Positions 1 to 9,558 of a DNA stretch of 64,000 bases are shown piece after piece (positions within the stretch are counted from its first letter, which is position 1; every line of letters begins with the position of its first letter). Below the pieces are notes generated by a model that saw nothing but the letters and a program-made list of their open reading frames with translations, searched no databases and had not been told where the DNA came from. The translations under genes were made by a program, and so were the position numbers. Origin of the DNA: Terrimonas pollutisoli (GTDB taxonomy: Bacteria > Bacteroidota > Bacteroidia > Chitinophagales > Chitinophagaceae); NCBI RefSeq assembly GCF_029360765.1, contig NZ_JARKNA010000001.1, positions 372,001-436,000 of the forward strand. The letters are read 5' to 3'.

Positions 1-463
1 TGAAATACCCTTCCAATGCGTGTTTTGAAGCAGCATAGTAAGCGGCATTAGGAAATGAAACAAGCCCTACAATTGAACCTACAGTTACTATTTTACCGGA
101 TTTTTGTTTTCTAAAAAATGGCAATACAGCATTAGTTACCTTTATAGTTCCCCAAAAGTTAGTTTCCAATTGTTGCCTGCCTAACTGAATGGGCGTTTCC
201 TCTGCAATACCCGACACTAAAAAACCTGCATTATTGATTAGAATATCCAAACGACTTATTTCTTTGAATATCCTTTCTGAAAAAGTATTAATTGACTGCT
301 CTGAATCAAGGTCTAATGCAATCATTTTGAAGGGTAACGTTGTCGCATACTTTTCAGGGTTTCGGCTTGTGCCAATTACATTGTAACCCTTTTTGTGTAG
401 CTCGTTTGCGACTAACAAACCAAAGCCTGATGATGCTCCTGTTACTAAAATATTTTGTTTCAT
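1..463 (-). CDS. SDR family oxidoreductase (C-terminus truncated by window edge)
   Basis: Reverse-strand translation from 463 reads MKQNILVTGASSGFGLLVANELHKKGYNVIGTSRNPEK...LDILINNAGF...YYAASKHALEG: Rossmann TGASSGxG, NNAG and YxxSK motifs. Confidence 0.93.
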   Translation of the reverse strand, partial: MKQNILVTGASSGFGLLVANELHKKGYNVIGTSRNPEKYATTLPFKMIALDLDSEQSINTFSERIFKEISRLDILINNAGFLVSGIAEETPIQLGRQQLETNFWGTIKVTNAVLPFFRKQKSGKIVTVGSIVGLVSFPNAAYYAASKHALEGYF

Positions 464-496
464 TTCTTTTTGTTTAAATAGTTAATCTGTATATTT

Positions 497-545
497 GCTT
501 GCATTTTGCAAGTGCAAATATAGCAATTACTTGCAAAATGCAAGT
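497..545. promoter_or_regulatory. Paired palindromic operator (cttgcattttgcaag / cttgcaaaatgcaag) between divergent SDR and HxlR genes
   Basis: Two 15-nt inverted-repeat elements (498-512 and 530-544) that are reverse complements of each other, in the divergent intergenic region. Confidence 0.7.
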
Positions 546-565
546 AATTTTAAAATATTTTTTTT

Positions 566-979
566 ATGAAATCGAAAAAAAGGTCAGATTGTCCCGTTTG
601 TAGTTCGCTTGATGCATGGGGAGATAAGTGGTCCCTGTTGATTATCAGGGACCTGATGTCTGCAAAAGAGTGCACTTATGGCGATTTTCTAAAAGCCCCG
701 GAACGTATAGCAACGAATATTCTGGCTTCAAGGTTAAAGGAACTTGAAGAAAACAAGATCATTGAAAAATTAGATCATCCGGATAGCAAAGCAAAGGTGT
801 TATACAGGTTAACCAAAAAAGGCATCGACTTGCTTCCTGTAATGGTTGAAATAAACTTATGGGCTGAAAAATATTTCCCTATACCGGCTGACAAGAAAGC
901 AATGTTGAAAGAGGTGAAAAAGGATAAGGCTGCATTTATTAAGTCAATGACTAAAGTATTGGAGAGACAAGGTAATTAG
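566..979 (+). CDS. HxlR-family winged-helix transcriptional regulator
   Basis: CPVCSSLDAWGDKWSLLIIRDLM...F..APERIATNILASRLKELEENKII; typical HxlR layout with N-terminal Cys. Confidence 0.92.
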   Translation: MKSKKRSDCPVCSSLDAWGDKWSLLIIRDLMSAKECTYGDFLKAPERIATNILASRLKELEENKIIEKLDHPDSKAKVLYRLTKKGIDLLPVMVEINLWAEKYFPIPADKKAMLKEVKKDKAAFIKSMTKVLERQGN

Positions 980-1308
980 ATAATTTATTATTAAGCATTT
1001 CCAACACCTAAGAAACTAAATAACTAAACAAAAAAGAAAAACAGCAGCTAACAAACCCATCAAGTGGGGCTTGGCATCCAAACATCAGCTATTTGCTACT
1101 GTCAGCAGTAGTTCGGGGCAGACGAATAAAGCCCGGCAAAAGTTCTTAACTTCATCGACAAGCAAAACCAAGCTTCGGTTTCTAAAATATTCCACCGCAG
1201 CAATACCTGACCGTTGTATTTGTAAAGACATCAAAAGATTTTTTCGAAATCAATGGAAAACAGAATAAAACGGCTGCTCTAACATGCGCAAGCAAAAAAT
1301 TTTACCAT

Positions 1309-1713
1309 ATGTCTTCGGGTAACCCGGTTATATCAGTTATGCTGGCAGTCGTAAGTACACCCACAGCTGTTAAATGGTATAAGACGGCTCTCGGCGCTAT
1401 TGAATTATGGAACCTTGGTTCGGTAGCTGGTTTAGAGATTGAGGGAGCAGTCTTTTTTGTAGGTGAGCCGGCAAAGAATGGATGGGAAAGCCCTGAAAGG
1501 CTGGGTATAACATCAGCACGAATAGAAGTGTTTTGTGATGATCCGGATGCATTTATAGATCGTGCTGTGAAAGCAGGTGCAAATGGTAGCCTTGATAAAA
1601 TAAAAAATCACGAGGCGCCATGGGGCATTCATAGACAAGGAGGATTTATTGATCCTTTCGGGCATATCTGGTTGGTAGGGGACAAATCTCCTTTAAATCC
1701 TTTTCCTCAATGA
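1309..1713 (+). CDS. VOC (glyoxalase/bleomycin resistance-like) family protein
   Basis: A..WYKTALGAIE...GGFIDPFGHIWLVGDK, a VOC PhnB-like C-terminal signature. Confidence 0.8.
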   Translation: MSSGNPVISVMLAVVSTPTAVKWYKTALGAIELWNLGSVAGLEIEGAVFFVGEPAKNGWESPERLGITSARIEVFCDDPDAFIDRAVKAGANGSLDKIKNHEAPWGIHRQGGFIDPFGHIWLVGDKSPLNPFPQ

Positions 1714-1805
1714 AATGGTTCTCTTTTCATTTCATAACTTAGTGATGGCAGGCAACCGAAGCCTGCACACATGACGGCCGGACATAACAACATACATCAG
1801 GTGAA

Positions 1806-2585
1806 ATGAAATACTGGTACCAACAACCACATCGGTTGCTGTCAGCATATGTCAGAACGGTTTTGATACTGGAAGGATTTGTTGAAGCAGACCCGCCCGG
1901 ACTGCCACTTTTTACCAATGGCATGCCTGCTTTACTCTGCCGGACTGAAAAAGATCAGACAGGAAATGAGAACGTCATGCAATTAACCCTGTTTGGAAAA
2001 TCTATCCCGCCAGACTGCTGGACGATTAATGACAATACAACTATCATCGCCTGTTTCTTTAAACCATTTGTACTGGCAGGTATATTTAATATACCCGCCA
2101 TGAAATTAGTAAAGGCCCCCGTTGATCTTTGCACCTGGAATCCGCATAAAACAAATGCGCTGATAACGCAATTGATCTATGCAGGATCAACGCAGAGCAA
2201 AATGGAGGTACTTGATAATTTATTAATTCACCAGTTGCAGCAACAGGAGAGGGAATGTGAAATAATTAAATATGCTACGGATGAGATCCTGTGCAACCCG
2301 GATACGGAAATCTTATCCGCAATACGGAATAAATTGAATCTTAATGAAAGGACCTTTCAAAGGATCTTTAAAAAATATGTAGGGGTCAGTCCAAACCAAT
2401 ACAGGCGCATCTGCCAGTTTCAGCTTTCCTTTGCGCAACTCAGGACTAAAAAATTTGATAAGCTTTCAGATGTTGCTTACGATAACGATTTTGCCGATCA
2501 AAGCCATTTTATCCGTTCATTCAAAGAGTTCACACAAACCACACCCAATGATTATCTCAGGTCTGGTTTGAAAAAAAAGCCATAG
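1806..2585 (+). CDS. AraC-family transcriptional regulator
   Basis: C-terminal double HTH: LNLNERTFQRIFKKYVGVSPNQYRRICQFQ...LSDVAYDNDFADQSHFIRSFKEFTQTTPNDY. Confidence 0.9.
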   Translation: MKYWYQQPHRLLSAYVRTVLILEGFVEADPPGLPLFTNGMPALLCRTEKDQTGNENVMQLTLFGKSIPPDCWTINDNTTIIACFFKPFVLAGIFNIPAMKLVKAPVDLCTWNPHKTNALITQLIYAGSTQSKMEVLDNLLIHQLQQQERECEIIKYATDEILCNPDTEILSAIRNKLNLNERTFQRIFKKYVGVSPNQYRRICQFQLSFAQLRTKKFDKLSDVAYDNDFADQSHFIRSFKEFTQTTPNDYLRSGLKKKP

Positions 2586-2647
2586 TGTCGTTTTTATTCT
2601 ATTCACTGATCCTATACTTTTATTTCTTTGCTATCAAATCATAAAGA

Positions 2648-3499
2648 ATGAATGAGAAAATAACTTCCTGTCTTTGGTTTGACGGGCAGGCAAAAGAAGC
2701 CGCTGCATTGTACTGCTCTGTTTTTGCCAATGCAAAAATTACAAGCCAGTCGCCCATCGTAACAAGCGTTGATATTTCAGGGCAAAGCTTCACGCTTTTG
2801 GATGGAGGACCTATGTACAAACCCAATCCTTCCATTTCATTTTATTATATCTGCGAAAATGCAACGGAGCTTGACCGCATCTGGAATGCATTTAGTAAGG
2901 AAGGGAAGGTGTTGATGCCTTTAGACAAATATCCCTGGGGCGAAAAGTATGGATGGATATCCGATAAGTACGGCATTTCGTGGCAGCTTGCCCTCGGCAA
3001 AATAAGTGACGTGGGCCAGAAAATAACGGCTTGCCTGCTATTTACCGGGAAACAATATGGTCGGGTGGACGAAGCCATAGCACATTACTCTTCTATTTTC
3101 AAAAACACCGGGGTTGACGGCATCCTTCGTTATGGGGCTAATGAATTGCCAGACGGGGAAGGCAAGGTAAAACATGCGCAGATCACTTTAAATGACCAGA
3201 AATTTATGTTGATGGAAAGCGCCGGGCCACACAACTTTAGTTTTAGTGAAGGTGTATCATTAACCATCCATTGCGAAACACAGGAGCAAATAGATTATTA
3301 CTGGGAAAAGCTCACTGAAAGCGGGGAAGAAAGCATGTGCGGATGGCTGAAAGATCAATTTGGTGTATCCTGGCAAATCGTTCCAACTGTATTGAACAAG
3401 ATCATGAGCGATCCGGCCAAAGCAGGCAAGGCAGCACAAGCTTTTATGGCTATGCGAAAATTGGATATTGAACAAATTGTGCATGCCTCCATTTCCTGA
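2648..3499 (+). CDS. PhnB-like / 3-demethylubiquinone-9 3-methyltransferase-domain (VOC) protein, two tandem domains
   Basis: CLWFDGQAKEAAALYCSVF...DKYGISWQL repeated as CLLFTGKQYGRVDEAIAHYSSIF...DQFGVSWQIVP. Confidence 0.88.
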   Translation: MNEKITSCLWFDGQAKEAAALYCSVFANAKITSQSPIVTSVDISGQSFTLLDGGPMYKPNPSISFYYICENATELDRIWNAFSKEGKVLMPLDKYPWGEKYGWISDKYGISWQLALGKISDVGQKITACLLFTGKQYGRVDEAIAHYSSIFKNTGVDGILRYGANELPDGEGKVKHAQITLNDQKFMLMESAGPHNFSFSEGVSLTIHCETQEQIDYYWEKLTESGEESMCGWLKDQFGVSWQIVPTVLNKIMSDPAKAGKAAQAFMAMRKLDIEQIVHASIS

Positions 3500-3779
3500 A
3501 GCTCAGCTTATTCTTTGCAAGCGATAACAACTGGTGATCGGTTTTCAGCTAAAAATACTTTTACTTTCACCAGGTGATTGACGATTAATATTTCAATAGC
3601 AAATCGCTTATAAAACAATAAGGCATGAAACGTTTATTACAACTATTCTGCGTTGCTTTTTTTGCAACTCACGTCAAAAATGATCTACGATGTAAGATTA
3701 ATCTTACTTCGTAAAAATCCGATTTTATTTCAGCGTAGTGCTTTTTACCTTGCGCCGCTTAAACCACTACCTGTTAATT

Positions 3780-4001
3780 ATGCCTTACTTTGTTGTTATT
3801 GCAAAGGATAAAAAGAATGGAGCAAAAAGAAGAAGAAAAATTACACTGGAAGCTACCGGCAGAGACAGCGCTAAAATCGCATTCATTGAAAAATGCAGGA
3901 ATGTGGATTTTGAACCTGATCTCACTACGCTCAGAGAAATTACCCGCAAAGAATATGATGCGATCATTGCAACCCTTTTAGGGAAAAAGGTTAAGAATTG
4001 A
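3780..4001 (+). CDS. small hypothetical basic protein
   Basis: ORF from ATG at 3780 (MPYFVVIAKDKKNGAKRRRKITLEATGRDSAKIAF...); the longer GTG start at 3738 is less likely. Confidence 0.45.
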   Translation: MPYFVVIAKDKKNGAKRRRKITLEATGRDSAKIAFIEKCRNVDFEPDLTTLREITRKEYDAIIATLLGKKVKN

Positions 4002-4136
4002 ACAACATAGCACATTGTTGATGTGGCTTTACTTGTTGCAAGTGTATTATTGAAAGCCTGTTCTCAATGTCAATGCACAGGAATCCCTGGCGGTAAAACA
4101 CCTCCTGTTATTACGGTTATATAATTAAATGCATTT

Positions 4137-6464
4137 TTAATTTTGCATGGCAGGTAAACTAAAATAGAAGGTTGCTCCTTTATTTACTTCTGCGTTGGCC
4201 CACACCCGGCCGCCATGCCTGCTTACTATTCGCTGCACCAGGGCCAGGCCAACGCCGGTTCCTTCAAACTCTTCCAGGCGATGCAATCGCTGGAATACAC
4301 CAAAAAGCTTGTTGACGTATTTCATATCAAACCCAACACCGTTGTCCTTTACATTGTAAATAACTTCATGAGCTGTTTTAACAGATGTGATCTCAATGAC
4401 GGGCTTTTCTTTTTCACGGGAATATTTTATAGCGTTGGAAATAAAATTGACCCACACCTGTTGTATCAGGCTATTATCGCACCAGGCCGGCTCGAGGTTA
4501 CCGATGTGCAGCGTTACATTATTTGTATTTACCAGGTGCTGTCCGGCAATTACTGACCTGACCAGCTCATTCATATCCACCCGGCGTATTGTCAATTCTC
4601 TTCGGCCCAGCCGGGAAAAATGAAGAAGATCATCAATCAGGGTACCCATTCTTTGTGCATTGGCGGTTATGATGCCAAGCAGCCGGTTTCCTTCTTCATC
4701 CAGTTTTGCAGCATAGTCCTCCATTACCGCTTTGGTATAGCCATCTATTATACGCAAAGGGGCACGCAGGTCATGAGAAACAGAATAAGAAAAAGCTTCC
4801 AGTTCTTTGTTTACAGTCTCTAATTCCCTTTGCGCTTTTTTGCGTTCAGTTATATCATAAATGATATTGATTGCAAATTTTTCTCCCTTCAATAAAATTG
4901 TCTCAACTGAAGCAAGTATATCCAATATTTTTCCCGATTTATTCCGGATCATCATTTCAAAGCTTTTTGCCGATCCATGCTCCCTGATAAGCTGCAATAT
5001 CTCTTCCCGTTTCTCCATGTCCACCACCAGTCCCAACTCTGTGGAACTGTGATTTAATAACTCTTCTTTTGAATAGCCGGTGATGTTAGCAAACGCATCA
5101 TTTACCTCAATGTAGGTGGAGTCGGAAAGCCGTGTAATGGTGATACCCGCTGCACTTGCCCTGAATGCTTTATGAAATTTTTCTTCACTTTCTTTTAACT
5201 TCAATTCTGCCTTTTTTTGTTCTGATATATCACGCACAAACCCAATGAACAGATATTTTCCGTTTGAAATCGCCGGAGAAATACTGAGTGATATATCAAG
5301 TTCAATATTGTTTTTATTGATGGCCTGGATCTCAACTGTTTTTCCAATCACTGGCCCCTTCCCCGTTTGCAGAAAACGGTTTAATCCCGTTTTATGCGCT
5401 TCCCTGTAACGGTCCGGAATAATGGTGTCACTCAGGAGTTTTCCTTTCACCTCATCACTACTCCATCCAAAAATAGACTCAGCCTTTGGGTTCCATTGAG
5501 TAACATACCCGTTATGGTCGATAACAATCACCGCGTCAGGCGCAGCTTTGAAAATAGTTTGTATTTGCTCTTCTCTTTCCCTCAAAGCATTTTCAGCCAG
5601 CTTGCTTTGAAAATCTCTTTTGTTCAGGAGTGTAACACTATACAATACAATACCCATTAACACGACAATGATGCTAAATACTAAAATGTTTACGCCAAAT
5701 TCAAGTGTAAAGCTGCTTGTCCAATGACCGACCATGCGTAAAAGGCCAAGAAGAGCAGGTACCAGTATGGCCGCAGGAATTAACCTTCGTGCAACCATGC
5801 TTCCTGCAAATGGTCCTGTAATTTCCTTCATCAATCCTTTATCTGCATTAAAAAACAGCATGGATAAGGACAAAAGAAGAAAACAAGCGGCGGAATGAAT
5901 TGCCATCGGCAGATAAGTGAATACCCCGTAAAATATTTTTACCTGGTACAGATAGCCTAATATGGCAAACAGGCTTATACCGGCGAGAGTCAGGAGAATA
6001 ATATCAGAAGCAGTCCTTTTGTTTATTGTTTTCGCATGCAAAAGCAATAAGGCAATACCTGTCAGCATAAAATTAATCGCAGCAATTGGTACAATGCGAT
6101 CAGATTGCAGTTTATTTTGAAACAGCAGTGCGTCAATTTGAAAATCCAGGCCGAAGGTGAGAGAAAAAAATTTTAGCGTCCCAATTAGTAAAACCAATAT
6201 GGCAAAAATGTAGCCGGTCTTTCGTTTTCTCCCTGTGAGCTGGTCCGTAGTCTGAAAAAGGAATGAAACGGCTGCAAAAATAAATGCCAGTGCAGCAATA
6301 GGATTCATCGCCTTGGCGCCGGGAAGGGGGCGTGTTAAGACTAGAATATCAAACTGCCACCCAATCAGCACAAGCAAGGCAATCGCTATCACGGATATTG
6401 CTAAAATTACCGACCACCTTATCATTTCATTGGAGAAGCCGGTCTTAAGAGTAGAACGCTGCAT
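4137..6464 (-). CDS. multi-TM sensor histidine kinase with two PAS/PAC domains
   Basis: N-terminal TM segments, PAS (TIFKAAPDAVIVIDHNGYVTQWN..), second PAS, HisKA (YSVSHDLRAPLRIIDGY), HATPase (DNGVGFD.., GTGVGLALVQRIV). Confidence 0.93.
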   Translation of the reverse strand: MQRSTLKTGFSNEMIRWSVILAISVIAIALLVLIGWQFDILVLTRPLPGAKAMNPIAALAFIFAAVSFLFQTTDQLTGRKRKTGYIFAILVLLIGTLKFFSLTFGLDFQIDALLFQNKLQSDRIVPIAAINFMLTGIALLLLHAKTINKRTASDIILLTLAGISLFAILGYLYQVKIFYGVFTYLPMAIHSAACFLLLSLSMLFFNADKGLMKEITGPFAGSMVARRLIPAAILVPALLGLLRMVGHWTSSFTLEFGVNILVFSIIVVLMGIVLYSVTLLNKRDFQSKLAENALREREEQIQTIFKAAPDAVIVIDHNGYVTQWNPKAESIFGWSSDEVKGKLLSDTIIPDRYREAHKTGLNRFLQTGKGPVIGKTVEIQAINKNNIELDISLSISPAISNGKYLFIGFVRDISEQKKAELKLKESEEKFHKAFRASAAGITITRLSDSTYIEVNDAFANITGYSKEELLNHSSTELGLVVDMEKREEILQLIREHGSAKSFEMMIRNKSGKILDILASVETILLKGEKFAINIIYDITERKKAQRELETVNKELEAFSYSVSHDLRAPLRIIDGYTKAVMEDYAAKLDEEGNRLLGIITANAQRMGTLIDDLLHFSRLGRRELTIRRVDMNELVRSVIAGQHLVNTNNVTLHIGNLEPAWCDNSLIQQVWVNFISNAIKYSREKEKPVIEITSVKTAHEVIYNVKDNGVGFDMKYVNKLFGVFQRLHRLEEFEGTGVGLALVQRIVSRHGGRVWANAEVNKGATFYFSLPAMQN

Positions 6465-6816
6465 CTGAAGTTGAATTCAATTAGAGAACATTGTTTCACT
6501 TTTAATCAGCGCCTTAACGGTGAGCAAAGCTACACTTTATTCAAAATCTTTGTCAGGATTTGAAAGAACGGATCATTCATTTTATCATTTGCAAAATGCT
6601 GCTTGTAGCGAAGACTCTGTCACTCGCCCGCAAAGACTGTACCGTAGCTTAGGCTTGTCGATCAAATAGCACCGGGTTGATGAAACTTATCATATGAATG
6701 CTTTTGTAAAGTATGCGGAATACGGACGTGTTGAAAATTTTTCTTAGTGACGGAAGCCGGTCCACATCTATAAACCGATACAGCTATATAAAATAGTTAA
6801 ACCTAATTTTGTTCAA

Positions 6817-7200
6817 ATGAACAACAAGGCCGGTGATTTGATAAAAATAAAACGTATTTATGATCCTCCCGATCCAAAGGACGGCATTCGAATCCTGGTT
6901 GACCGGCTGTGGCCGAGAGGTGTAAAAAAGGAGAATGCAAAGGTGGATATTTGGATGAAAGAAATTGCTCCTTCACCGGGTTTACGCAAATGGTTCAATC
7001 ATGAGCCTGCAAAATGGGAGGATTTTAAAAAAGCATATAAGGAAGAGTTAGAACATTCAAAAGTTATCGGGGAGCTGGGGGAGTATATCAGGGTAAACAA
7101 GAAAATTACTCTCCTGTATGCTGCCAGTGACCAGGAACATAATCATGCACTGGTCTTGTTGGATTACATAAAAAAAGTTTTCCGGCCCGGTAAGAAATAA
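6817..7200 (+). CDS. DUF488 family protein
   Basis: IKRIYDPPDPKDGIRILVDRLWPRGVKKENAKVDIWMKEIAPSPGLRKWFNH; characteristic DUF488 motif. Confidence 0.93.
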   Translation: MNNKAGDLIKIKRIYDPPDPKDGIRILVDRLWPRGVKKENAKVDIWMKEIAPSPGLRKWFNHEPAKWEDFKKAYKEELEHSKVIGELGEYIRVNKKITLLYAASDQEHNHALVLLDYIKKVFRPGKK

Positions 7201-7207
7201 ATGATAG

Positions 7208-7867
7208 TCAGGAAACGGCGATTTGATTCATCACTCTTTCAATCATCCGGTCACAACGGGAAAGATGAAAATGAAGAATGTCTTCTTTTTTATAATAGCC
7301 GTTTAACGACTCTTTCAATAGGGCTTTGGCCCGGTTGAGCCGCACTTTCACGTTGGCTTCGCTCAGATCCAGGCACTCCTGCGTCTCTGCAACGTTCAGG
7401 CCCTCAATCTCCCGCATGATGAAAACAATTCTGTATTTATCAGGAAGATTACGAATGGCTTCCTCCAGAATGACTTTTAATTCAGTATTCAACATTTGCC
7501 CAACAGGCGTTCTCACGGTGGCTGTCTGTTGCTGATAAATTTCTTTATCCATAGTATCGTCATTCATATTAATGGATCGGCCTCTTTTTTTTAATCGTAA
7601 CAAGCTTTCATTGATCAGTATTCTTGTCAGCCAGGTAGAGAAACTTGCTTTAAAAGCAAATTTGTCCAGGTTCTCCCAGGCATTGATATAGGCTACCTGC
7701 ATGATATCTTCCACTTCCGCGTCATCATTGATGATTGACATCCCCACCCGGTAAAGACGTTGGTTGTACCGGCGAATAATGATCGCATAAAGGTTTTTTT
7801 CACCGCTTAATATCCTGCCGATAATCTCTTTGTCAGAGATAGTATCCGTTGCAATAGCGTCCCGCAT
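7208..7867 (-). CDS. ECF-type RNA polymerase sigma factor
   Basis: Sigma70 region 2 (VEDIMQVAYINAWENLDKF..STWLTRILINE) and region 4 (LPDKYRIVFIMREIEGLNVAETQECLDLSEANVKVRLNRAKALL). ATG at 7867; ORF track extends to a TTG at 7885. Confidence 0.92.
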   Translation of the reverse strand: MRDAIATDTISDKEIIGRILSGEKNLYAIIIRRYNQRLYRVGMSIINDDAEVEDIMQVAYINAWENLDKFAFKASFSTWLTRILINESLLRLKKRGRSINMNDDTMDKEIYQQQTATVRTPVGQMLNTELKVILEEAIRNLPDKYRIVFIMREIEGLNVAETQECLDLSEANVKVRLNRAKALLKESLNGYYKKEDILHFHLSRCDRMIERVMNQIAVS

Positions 7868-7891
7868 GTCCGTAATGTTGATCAATCTGTA

Positions 7892-7920
7892 ATTAGAGTA
7901 ACGGGAAATGATAAGGTTAC
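7892..7920 (-). promoter_or_regulatory. Putative autoregulatory ECF-sigma promoter (GTAAC-N16-ACTCTAAT)
   Basis: Minus strand reads TTTGTAACCTTATCATTTCCCGTTACTCTAATT just upstream of the sigma factor start codon. Confidence 0.5.
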
Positions 7921-8130
7921 AAAGTTACCCGAATATTTTTTGAAAGCTTTTTAAGCATTTCCGGCTGTATGCGGGCCCGGCGCCCCTGGCTGATATTATA
8001 TCACAGGTCTTATCCAACCTGAGTGGGGCGATAACGCACTGATAGTAGAAAGTAGCTTAAATGTCGGACATGAAGCGGAATGTATACTGGTGAACTTTTT
8101 TTCAACGAATCATTTTATTCCGGAAAATAT

Positions 8131-8160
8131 TGTAACCTTTTTTTAGCGCAACACTCAAAT
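8131..8160 (+). promoter_or_regulatory. Putative ECF-sigma promoter (tGTAAC-N16-ACTCAAAT) upstream of DUF4142-cupredoxin pair
   Basis: Same GTAAC-N16-ACTC(T/A)AAT arrangement occurs upstream of the adjacent ECF sigma gene on the minus strand (about 7891-7918). Confidence 0.5.
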
Positions 8161-8193
8161 ATTCAGTTCGTCACATTTTAAAATTTAACGCAA

Positions 8194-8733
8194 ATGAAAA
8201 TTATTAAAACTGCCGGGGCAGTGGGTGTGTGTATGCTTTGTATGACTTTTTTGTCAATAACACCCGTAATTGCTCAACAAAATCCAAAACTCTCAGATCC
8301 GGAAGTGGCATCGGTAGCTGTAACCGCCAACCAGATTGATATCAGTTATGCAGAGATTGCGAAGAAAAAATCGAAAGATGCTGAAGTCCTGAAATTTGCA
8401 GAGACGATGGCCAGGGATCATAAGGCTGTGATAGAACAGGCCGCTGCATTGGTCAAGAAGTTAGGCGTGACGCCAAAAGATAATGCAGTAAGTCAAAAAC
8501 TGCTGGCTGATGCCGAAAAAACGAAGAAATCATTACGTGCCAAATCAGGCAAGGCATTTAATAAGGCATACATCGATAACGAAGTGGCCTATCACAAAGC
8601 CGTTATCAATGCGGTAGAAAATCTCTTAATACCGGAAACTGATAATGCCGAATTAAAGACTTTGTTACAAAATGTGCTCCCTGCTTTAAAAGCGCATTTG
8701 GGACACGCCGAGATGATTCAAAAAACGATGTAA
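8194..8733 (+). CDS. DUF4142 domain-containing secreted protein
   Basis: Signal peptide, then SDPEVASVAVTANQIDISYAEIAKKKSKDAEVLKFAETMARDHKAV.., typical DUF4142. Confidence 0.9.
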   Translation: MKIIKTAGAVGVCMLCMTFLSITPVIAQQNPKLSDPEVASVAVTANQIDISYAEIAKKKSKDAEVLKFAETMARDHKAVIEQAAALVKKLGVTPKDNAVSQKLLADAEKTKKSLRAKSGKAFNKAYIDNEVAYHKAVINAVENLLIPETDNAELKTLLQNVLPALKAHLGHAEMIQKTM

Positions 8734-9110
8734 TGAAAAACCAATTAATGATGCTGAAGGAAACTGTTTGTTTGGCGATGTTACTATTTCTTTTGGAAGC
8801 TTGTTCATCCCCTGCTGAAAAAATAAAAGCCGAGCCTGTCAAAACTGTTGAAGAAACCAAGCCAACCATGCATGCAGTGGAAATCATCCAGATGAAATTT
8901 TATCCGGCTGAATTGAAAGTAAAAAAAGGCGATAAAGTTGTGTTCGTTAACCACGACCTGGTAACACATGATGTAACAGAGGAATCAAAAAAAGCCTGGA
9001 GCTCCTCTCCGCTCGCAACGGATCAGACATGGATATTGGAAGTAATAGAAAGTGTAAATTATTACTGCTCTATACATCCGGTGATGAAGGGTAGTATTGT
9101 TGTGGAATAA
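8733..9110 (+). CDS. cupredoxin-domain lipoprotein (plastocyanin/azurin-like)
   Basis: Lipobox LLEAC; MKFYPAELKVKKGDKVVFVNHDLVTHDVTEE...YYCSIHPVMKGSIVVE (Cu ligands H..C..H..M). TAATG overlap with the upstream gene. Confidence 0.9.
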   Translation: MKNQLMMLKETVCLAMLLFLLEACSSPAEKIKAEPVKTVEETKPTMHAVEIIQMKFYPAELKVKKGDKVVFVNHDLVTHDVTEESKKAWSSSPLATDQTWILEVIESVNYYCSIHPVMKGSIVVE

Positions 9111-9159
9111 TTTAGGTCGGCGATTATTGTGAAGTGATGGTTTCTGTTTTATTGTAACA

Positions 9160-9196
9160 TAACCGCCTCATTGTCCCGGGGCGGTTACTTTTTTTG
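9160..9196 (+). terminator. Rho-independent terminator after cupredoxin gene
   Basis: taaccgcc ... ggcggtta stem followed by cttttttt. Confidence 0.75.
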
Positions 9197-9558
9197 AAGA
9201 AGCAATAAATAGAGTTGAGTGTAACTTTTCCGAACGTGTTACGCTTATAAAGAAAAACTGCGTTTTTAGCAGTCCTGGCAAAATTCCGGAACAACAGAAA
9301 GTGATGTCACATTGGGTATCCTGCGACCCATTGCGAAGGGGGCAATGATCCGTGCAGCTGTGAAGTGAATTCCCGTCAACAATATTCTACACGGCAGACC
9401 TCAAAATCATTACAGGAATGAGATAAAGACCTCTATTTTTTAAGGCCTTTAATACTGGTTTCTTTGTGTTGGTGATTTTGATATCCGTACTCTGTGAAAA
9501 CATCAACTTAGTGATGATCCATCTCAAATTTTTTTTTCTTCACTTCTGAAAACGTTTT

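Noticed and set aside
1071-1268. 65-aa ORF upstream of the VOC gene, possibly a degraded gene
   Set aside because: Translation is low complexity in all frames and shows no family signature; the region may be a decayed gene but I cannot support it from sequence alone.
4215-4823. Plus-strand ORFs opposite the histidine kinase
   Set aside because: Antisense to a well-supported kinase CDS; compositionally odd translations and no domain.
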